Assembly: GCA_046349395.1 (NCBI GenBank)
Contig: JAXMCK010000003.1
Coordinates: 744,001 to 808,000, forward strand
Length of the DNA: 64,000 bases
Direction of reading: 5' to 3'
DNA from: JAXMCK01 sp046349395
Lineage (GTDB): Bacteria; Pseudomonadota; Alphaproteobacteria; Geminicoccales; Geminicoccaceae
In this document: piece after piece, positions 58,971-64,000 of the stretch
Layout of the letters: each line of letters begins with the position of its first letter
Numbering within the stretch: position 1 is the stretch's first letter
Notes under the pieces: generated by a model
What the model was told of the DNA's origin: nothing
Database searches by the model: none
What the model saw: the letters and a program-made list of their open reading frames with translations, nothing else
Program-made: the position numbers and the translations under genes

Positions 58971-59426
58971 ATGATCGACGCCGGTGCAGAGACCGTGCGC
59001 CGGGATCGACCGGCGCGCGACGACGGCTTCACCCTGATCGAGCTGCTGGTCGTGCTCGTCATCCTGGGTCTGCTCGCAGCGCTCGCGGGCCCGCGGGTGA
59101 TCAGCTATCTCGGCGGTGCGAAGACCGACACCGCGCGGCTGCAGATCGACGGCTTCAAATCCTCCCTCGACCTCTACCGGCTCGATACCGGCGGCTATCC
59201 GACGACCCAGCAGGGCCTGGGGGCGCTGGTCAAGAACCCGGGCGGAATCGCCGGCTGGCGCGGTCCCTACCTCGACAGCCCGAACCTCCCGGCCGATCCG
59301 TGGGGCAACCCCTACATCTACCGGGCACCCGGCGAGCACGGACCCTTCGACATCTATTCGCTCGGCTCCGACAAATCGCCAGGGGGAACCGGCGAGGCGG
59401 CCGATGTCACGAGCTGGAGCCGCTGA
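58971..59426 (+). CDS. gspG: Major pseudopilin GspG
   Basis: A 151-residue prepilin. The leader is 19 residues ending in Gly19, followed by FTLIELLVVLVILGLLAALA with Glu at +5. DLYRLDTGGYPTTQQGLGAL, PYLDSPNLPADPWGNPYIYR and FDIYSLGSDKSPGGTG are the standard GspG segments, including the calcium-binding loop. It forms the pseudopilus shaft after cleavage and methylation by GspO, which is not coded in this window. Confidence 0.96.
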   Translation: MIDAGAETVRRDRPARDDGFTLIELLVVLVILGLLAALAGPRVISYLGGAKTDTARLQIDGFKSSLDLYRLDTGGYPTTQQGLGALVKNPGGIAGWRGPYLDSPNLPADPWGNPYIYRAPGEHGPFDIYSLGSDKSPGGTGEAADVTSWSR

Positions 59427-59799
59427 GCAGGGCTTCACGCTGCTCGAGCTTCTGGTCGTCCTGGCGCTCCTGGCGCTGGCCCTCGGCATAGCCCTTCCAC
59501 GCCTGCCGATCGGCAGGACGCCCGGGGCCGAGAAGGTGGCCGGGCTCGTCGCCGCGAAGGTCAAGGACGTCCGCAGCGCGGCCATGCGCACGGGCACAGT
59601 CGGCACCGTCGACGGTGCGGTCCTGGCGCTGGTGCTGCCCAAAGGCATGCGGCTGCAGCCGCTCGGCGGCGGCCCGATCGTGTTCATGCCGAACGGCATG
59701 TCCTCGGGCGGCGGGCTCGAGATTTCGGGCAACGCGAACGATCGCGCCGCCGTGATCATCGAGCGCCTGACAGGGCGCATCAGTGTCCGCCGTGACTGA
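59404..59799 (+). CDS. gspH: Minor pseudopilin GspH
   Basis: A 131-residue prepilin whose ATG lies inside the gspG 3' end (23-base overlap, different frame). The leader ends at Gly10 and is followed by FTLLELLVVLALLALALGIA with Glu at +5. The rest (KVKDVRSAAMRTGTVGTVDG and following) matches the short GspH-type C-terminal domain. It is part of the pseudopilus tip or adaptor. Confidence 0.88.
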   Translation: MSRAGAAEQGFTLLELLVVLALLALALGIALPRLPIGRTPGAEKVAGLVAAKVKDVRSAAMRTGTVGTVDGAVLALVLPKGMRLQPLGGGPIVFMPNGMSSGGGLEISGNANDRAAVIIERLTGRISVRRD

Positions 59800-60352
59800 C
59801 CGGCGGGACGCCGGCTTCACGCTGCTCGAGACCCTGGTGGCGCTGGTCCTGCTCGGTGCCGTCATGGGGACGGTGTTCAGTCTGATCTCGACTGTCCTGC
59901 AGGGCTCGCGCCGGGACGAGGAGAGGCTCCGCCTCGCCTGGGTGGCCGAGAACCTCATGGTGCGGAGCGGCCTCGACCTGCAGCCGCCGAAGAGCGGCAT
60001 GACGCGGCAGGGCGTGAGCTGGCGGATCGACAAGGAGCATTTCGATCGCCTGGAGACCGTTGCGGTGCGCGGTCGGAACGGTCAGGGCGACGAGAACACG
60101 CCGGCCGCGGCTCGCCCCGGGAACCTGTCACTCTCCGGAGACAAGGGCACGCCCGAGTCCGGCGCGGACAACGGCCGGCCAACCGGGGAGGGCGAGCGGA
60201 CCGGAACGCCCGAAGGCGAGGCGGGTGGCGACGCGGCCGATCGGCCGCCGACCGCCGTCGACCTCTGGCAGATCCGGGTCACCGTGCAGTCGGGACGGGA
60301 GACCTACACCCTCCAGACCTTGCGGGCGGAGGCAGTCCGTGAGCGCCAATGA
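59783..60352 (+). CDS. gspI: Minor pseudopilin GspI with a long low-complexity insert
   Basis: A 189-residue prepilin. GTG 59783 starts inside gspH. The leader ends at Gly11, followed by FTLLETLVALVLLGAVMGTV with Glu at +5; WVAENLMVRSGLDL is a typical GspI segment. GspI proteins are usually 120-130 residues. The extra length is a Gly/Glu/Thr/Pro-rich stretch at about 97-158 inserted before the last strands (DLWQIRVTVQSGRETYTLQT). The insert is probably disordered. Confidence 0.85.
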   Translation: MSAVTDRRDAGFTLLETLVALVLLGAVMGTVFSLISTVLQGSRRDEERLRLAWVAENLMVRSGLDLQPPKSGMTRQGVSWRIDKEHFDRLETVAVRGRNGQGDENTPAAARPGNLSLSGDKGTPESGADNGRPTGEGERTGTPEGEAGGDAADRPPTAVDLWQIRVTVQSGRETYTLQTLRAEAVRERQ

Positions 60353-61172
60353 GCGGTCGCGGGGTTTCACGCTCGTCGAGCTGCTCGTGGCGATGGTCAT
60401 CCTCGCCCTGGTCGGGGCGGCGATGACGGCGTCGCTGCGGCTCATCACCCGCGCCTACGAGCGCACCCGCAGCCAGCGCGCCGCGGTCGAGAGCCTCGTC
60501 ACCAGCTTCGGCCTGCTGCGCGGCGACCTCGAGGCGGCGGTGCCGCTGCTGACCGGAACGAAGGACGTGAAGCGGGTCCTGTTCGAAGGCGGACCGCGCT
60601 TCCTGCGCATGATCACGGTCCGTCCGCCCATGCTGGCGTCCCTGCCCATGACCGTGGTCGAGTATTCCTTGGCGGGCCAGGGTGGCGAGGCGATGCTGCG
60701 CGTGCGGGAGGCGCCGATGGACCCGTCGCGCCCCTCGCTGGCCGCCGTGCAGGACGCGCGGGCCACCGATCTCGTGAGCCTCGTCGGCAATGCCACGTTC
60801 ACCTACTATGGCAGGCTCGACAAGAGCGAGCCGCCGGACTGGCATCAGCGCTGGACGCGCGCCGATCACCTTCCCGAGGCCGTGCGCGTAGGCTCGCCCG
60901 ATGGTGAGCCCGGCTGGCCGGAGCTGGTGGTCGCCTTGCGCATCGACACGCCCGTCGACTGCCTGCCAGGCGTCGCTGCCGGAACGGCTGCAGGCGGAAG
61001 CAGCAACGGCCCGGGCAACGGTCCGACGGCGAATGTCGACACCCGCACGGCGCAGGCCCAGACGTCGACATCCTCGTCGACGGGCGGCGAGGGGGAGACC
61101 GGAGCGCGCGGTCGCCAGGGCCAGGAGAATGACGGAGCCGCCGGGAGGAACACGCTTGCCGCCTGCAAGTGA
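60339..61172 (+). CDS. gspJ: Minor pseudopilin GspJ with low-complexity tail
   Basis: A 277-residue prepilin. GTG 60339 follows GGAGG by several bases and gives MSANERSRG, cleaved before FTLVELLVAMVILALVGAAM with Glu at +5. The globular part includes RGDLEAAVPLLTG and TVVEYSLAGQGGEAMLRVRE, as in GspJ. The last 65 or so residues are Gly/Ser/Thr-rich and not part of the usual fold. It overlaps gspI by 14 bases and gspK by 17. Confidence 0.86.
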   Translation: MSANERSRGFTLVELLVAMVILALVGAAMTASLRLITRAYERTRSQRAAVESLVTSFGLLRGDLEAAVPLLTGTKDVKRVLFEGGPRFLRMITVRPPMLASLPMTVVEYSLAGQGGEAMLRVREAPMDPSRPSLAAVQDARATDLVSLVGNATFTYYGRLDKSEPPDWHQRWTRADHLPEAVRVGSPDGEPGWPELVVALRIDTPVDCLPGVAAGTAAGGSSNGPGNGPTANVDTRTAQAQTSTSSSTGGEGETGARGRQGQENDGAAGRNTLAACK

Positions 61173-62163
61173 GCACCGTCGCCGTCCCTGGCCGAAGGAC
61201 CGGGGTGCGGCCCTGCTGGTTGCGATGCTGTTCGTCGCTGTCGCCTCGGGCCTGGCGCTGCAGCTCATGACGATGTGGCACAGCGATACCGTCGCCGTGC
61301 GCGGCCAGCTCGATGCGGTGCAGTCCCGCGCCATCCTTCAGGCAGCGATGGCCGACGCCGTCGCGGTCGCCGTGACGCATCCCGGCGCGCGTCCCTTCCC
61401 GCCGGTCTTCACCTTCGACTACGGCAACGCGAGGGTGCGGGTGGTCGCCGCCAGCGAAAGCGGCAAAGTCAACCTCAACGGCGCCAAGCCCGAGCTCATC
61501 GACGCCCTGATCAAGGTTCTGGGTTTCAGCCAGGACATGGGGCGCACGGTCGGCGGTGCCGTCGTCGACTGGCGCGACGACGATCACGAGCGCAGCGCCA
61601 CGGGTGCCGAGGATCGTGACTACGAGAACGACAATCTGCCCTTCGGCGCCGCGGACAGGCCCTTCGCCAACCCGCGCGAGCTCGCCTATGTCGACGGCGC
61701 GACGTCCACCGTCGCCCAGGCTCTGGCACCCTATGTCACGGTCTATTCGGGGGCGGCCGATCCGGTTCAGCTGGAGGCGGCGGCACCCGTCCGCCAAGCG
61801 CTGGCGGCCGTGAAGAAGACGACGCCGCAGGACGAGAAGAAGGACGAAGGGTCCGCGACCGGCTCGCAGCAGTCCGGTTCGGCGTACGGCAATGAAGGGA
61901 CGCGCTCCAGCCCGGAAGTGACGGGCCCGCAGACCGGAGCTGCGCCGGCCGGGGCCGAGCAGACCGGCGGCAGTGCAGGAGCCGCGGCCCCCGGCGCACC
62001 CGACGGGGCACGAACTTACACGCTGTGGCTCGATGCGCGGCTCGCCAACGGCTATGTCGCACGGGCCCGCGCGGTGGTCTGGCTGCATGCCGGCCCGGGC
62101 GGGGCGATCTACCGGGTGCTCGACTGGGCGCCCTACGTCATGCCCGGAGAGGCGCCCGCATGA
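61156..62163 (+). CDS. gspK: Pseudopilus tip protein GspK with linker insert
   Basis: A 335-residue prepilin. TTG 61156 is chosen because GGGAGG (61143-61148) lies seven bases upstream; ATG 61129 has its ribosome site directly abutting. The leader ends PKDRG and is followed by AALLVAMLFVAVASGLALQL; the lack of Glu at +5 is normal in GspK. SESGKVNLNGAKPELIDALI, VVDWRDDDHERSATGAEDRDYE-like and ANPRELAYVDGAT segments are GspK hallmarks. Residues about 220-285 are a Gly/Ala/Thr/Glu-rich insert. Confidence 0.9.
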   Translation: MPPASEHRRRPWPKDRGAALLVAMLFVAVASGLALQLMTMWHSDTVAVRGQLDAVQSRAILQAAMADAVAVAVTHPGARPFPPVFTFDYGNARVRVVAASESGKVNLNGAKPELIDALIKVLGFSQDMGRTVGGAVVDWRDDDHERSATGAEDRDYENDNLPFGAADRPFANPRELAYVDGATSTVAQALAPYVTVYSGAADPVQLEAAAPVRQALAAVKKTTPQDEKKDEGSATGSQQSGSAYGNEGTRSSPEVTGPQTGAAPAGAEQTGGSAGAAAPGAPDGARTYTLWLDARLANGYVARARAVVWLHAGPGGAIYRVLDWAPYVMPGEAPA

Positions 62164-63272
62164 CCTCGATGCCGAAGCAGCTTCCGGCACCCGCGAAGCG
62201 GAGCCCGCTCGGCTGGTGGCTCGACGAGCTCGGCTCGCTGCTCCCGAAAAGCGGCCGGCGCTCCGACCAGATGGCGCGCGCCTGCCTGCTCCGCCTCGAG
62301 GGCGAGGCGCTGCGCATCGTCGAGCTGCGCCGCGGCGCCGAGCAGGAGCTGGGGCGCGTCCTGCTACCCGGCGAAGGCATCGACACGACGGTCGATCCGG
62401 ATCTGGTGAAGCAGGTCCGTTCACGCAGCGGTCGCGTCCGCCTCGTCCTGCGACCCAACGACGGTCTCGCCGTGAGCGATCGGCTCCCGGCCGGTGCCGA
62501 GGGCGACGCCGCACTCATCATGCGGCACAAGATCGACATCCTGACCCCCTGGTCGGCAGAGGACGTGCTCTACGACGTCTTCGTCGCCGGCAAGCTGCCG
62601 GACGGGCGAGTCGAGGCCGTGCTGGCCGTGGCCCCGAGGTCCGTCGTCGATGACGTGACCGGACGCCTGCAGGGGCTCGGCATCGTGCCTGATGCCGTGG
62701 ATCTCATAGGCCCCGACGGCGTGAAGCCGCTCGGTGCCGACCTCCTGCATTTCGTGCGGCCGCCCAGCGGCCCCGGCTTCGTGCCGAAGGCGGTCCTGGG
62801 GATCGTCGCCGTGGGCCTCCTCGCCAACGGTGTCATCGTCGGGCAGCAGGTCTGGGCGCGTCAGACGCACATCGAGGCGCAGACGGAGCGGGCGTCGGCC
62901 CTGGAGCAGAGGTTCGCCGAGATTCCGCAGATGCAGGAACAGCTGGCCGACCTGGAGCGCGAGGCGAGCTTCATCAGCGCCGAGCGGCACCGTGTACCGT
63001 CGGCCGTGGTCGTGCTCGAGGTCCTGAGCCGCCTGCTGCCCGACACCGTCTGGCTGTCCGACCTGCAGCTCGACGGCACCAAGCTGACGATCAACGGCTA
63101 CGCCGACGCGGCCGCCCCCCTGGTGCCGCTGATCGAGGCGTCGCCGCACTTCAAGAACGTGCAGTTCGAGGCCGCCAGCACGCGGGTCCGGGCCGATGCG
63201 GCCGGCGGACGCGAGGTGGAGAGGTTCTCCATCACCGCCACGGTCGAGCCGCTGGCGGAGCCCGGCCCATGA
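62160..63272 (+). CDS. gspL: Type II secretion protein GspL
   Basis: A 370-residue bitopic protein starting in the ATGA overlap with gspK. The cytoplasmic actin-like domain (about 1-200) contains LRPNDGLAVSDRLPAGAEGD and TPWSAEDVLYDVFVAGKLPD. The single helix is AVLGIVAVGLLANGVIVGQQ, followed by a periplasmic coiled coil (QTERASALEQRFAEIPQMQE) and a ferredoxin-like domain (LSDLQLDGTKLTINGYADAA). It binds GspE and GspM. Confidence 0.9.
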   Translation: MTSMPKQLPAPAKRSPLGWWLDELGSLLPKSGRRSDQMARACLLRLEGEALRIVELRRGAEQELGRVLLPGEGIDTTVDPDLVKQVRSRSGRVRLVLRPNDGLAVSDRLPAGAEGDAALIMRHKIDILTPWSAEDVLYDVFVAGKLPDGRVEAVLAVAPRSVVDDVTGRLQGLGIVPDAVDLIGPDGVKPLGADLLHFVRPPSGPGFVPKAVLGIVAVGLLANGVIVGQQVWARQTHIEAQTERASALEQRFAEIPQMQEQLADLEREASFISAERHRVPSAVVVLEVLSRLLPDTVWLSDLQLDGTKLTINGYADAAAPLVPLIEASPHFKNVQFEAASTRVRADAAGGREVERFSITATVEPLAEPGP

Positions 63273-63871
63273 TGGACCGCCTCTCGCCGTCGGCCCGCAA
63301 GCTGGTGGCCGTTCTCGTCCTGGTCCTTGTCGTGGCCGCGGTCGCGGCACTGGCCGCGGCACCCTGGCTCCTGCTGCGGCATCAGGACGAGGAACTGGCG
63401 CGCGTCGACAAGCGCCTCGAGGACCTGCGCGCGCGCCTGCCGTTGCGCGACGAGCTGACGGCGAAGCTGCGTGCCCTGCAGCAGAACGGTGCGGCCGATC
63501 AGGCGATCGTGCGCGGTGCCACCTCGGCGATCGCTGCGGCGAGCCTCCAGGAGAAGCTGGCCGGGCTCGCGACCGAGCAGAACGTGGCCGTCGACCGGGT
63601 GCAGATCCTCGAGTCGGAGGCGGCTGCACCCTACGTGAAGGTCGGTCTCCGCATCGACGTCTCCGGGACCGTCGAGTCCGTGCGGAACCTCCTCTACACG
63701 ATCGAGACCGGTCAGCCCGTGCTCTTCGTGCGTGCCATGGACCTTCGTCTGCCGGAGGCTTCCGACACCTCGACGGGCCCGTCCGATATGCTGGCGGGGT
63801 CGATCGAGGTCTTCGCGTACGCCGAGGTCCAGGAGGCGCCCCAGCCGTCACCAGGCTCTACGAACGGTTGA
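63269..63871 (+). CDS. gspM: Type II secretion protein GspM
   Basis: A 200-residue bitopic protein. ATG 63269 overlaps the gspL stop. The membrane helix (LVAVLVLVLVVAAVAALAAA) is near the N-terminus, then a coiled coil (DEELARVDKRLEDLRARLPL), then a small alpha/beta domain with LEKLAGLATEQNVAV-like and SGTVESVRNLLYTIETGQPV segments typical of GspM. It stabilises GspL in the platform. The C-terminal 20 residues are Pro/Ser-rich. Confidence 0.88.
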   Translation: MMDRLSPSARKLVAVLVLVLVVAAVAALAAAPWLLLRHQDEELARVDKRLEDLRARLPLRDELTAKLRALQQNGAADQAIVRGATSAIAAASLQEKLAGLATEQNVAVDRVQILESEAAAPYVKVGLRIDVSGTVESVRNLLYTIETGQPVLFVRAMDLRLPEASDTSTGPSDMLAGSIEVFAYAEVQEAPQPSPGSTNG

Positions 63872-64000
63872 CAAAGCAAGAAAACTAAGTCAGTCTCCAG
63901 CTTGGTTAAGTAGTCGAGGTTCCTTCGTCAGACAGAGCGAAACAGATGGCATGTCGCCATCCGGGCTGCGACTGCAGAGCCGAGACATCGCGCAACACCC
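63872..64000. other. Right-edge stretch after gspM
   Basis: The 129 bases after gspM are less GC-rich and contain no complete gene. An ATG at 63947 opens a frame to the edge (beginning MACRHPGCDC), but it lacks a secretin signal peptide and is too short to judge. gspD may lie beyond the edge. Confidence 0.4.

Overview
The window is a high-GC bacterial chromosome segment, most likely from an alphaproteobacterium of the Rhodospirillales/Geminicoccales kind. Supporting signs are the aminotransferase-hom-glpX-recJ block, a class I PHA synthase, a TRAP transporter, an rph-rdgB pair, and a small basic protein beginning MAFKPNYNQQ that I associate with this group. The genus assignment is uncertain. 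No rRNA, CRISPR array, integrase or transposase was seen. There is one tRNA (Ala, anticodon TGC).

Layout. (1) About 1-10357: an accessory uptake/catabolism cluster. A FadR-type GntR regulator and a TudS-like gene (cut by the window edge) run leftwards. A tightly overlapping rightward operon follows: SDR, aspartate/glutamate-racemase-like protein, aldehyde dehydrogenase, NMT1-type ABC importer, a second signal-less copy of its binding protein, and a three-subunit FAD/[2Fe-2S] amine or imino-acid dehydrogenase. The substrate is unknown. (2) 10441-19280: housekeeping genes (tRNA-Ala, rdgB, rph, hup, prfC) mixed with a Sel1 protein, a secreted DUF4139 protein and three tandem paralogous membrane proteins. 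(3) 19397-23646: a patchwork of an orphan MNT nucleotidyltransferase, two tandem small secreted paralogs, a chimeric fragment joining the tail of an adenylate cyclase to the start of prfC, an FG-GAP repeat protein and the intact cyclase. (4) 23748-25865: SRPBCC protein, periplasmic cyclophilin, nucleotide-sugar epimerase. (5) 25882-30259, leftwards: a five-part operon of HD-domain protein, amino-acid-type permease running without a stop into a binding protein, second permease, and a DszB-like protein that keeps the desulfinase Cys/His/Arg triad. No ATPase is encoded. This is the best candidate for an undescribed system. (6) 30409-37729: HpaI-type aldolase, cytochrome c, three small unknowns, TRAP transporter, DHA2 efflux pump. 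(7) 37738-51091: PHA synthase, an OmpA-like lipoprotein, aminotransferase-hom-glpX-recJ, a secreted esterase, DapA-like, PhnD-like, desaturase and dihydropyrimidinase-like genes. (8) 51088-55094, mostly leftwards: TPR lipoprotein, a candidate small RNA, small lipoprotein, SDR, TusA-like, membrane protein, CIA30 protein. (9) 55238-63871: a type II secretion operon gspE-F-C-G-H-I-J-K-L-M, with gspD expected beyond the right edge.

Start codons are often non-ATG. Several genes use TTG or GTG behind good ribosome-binding sites, and two appear to begin at CTG. All functions are read from sequence motifs and remembered family features; no searches were run.
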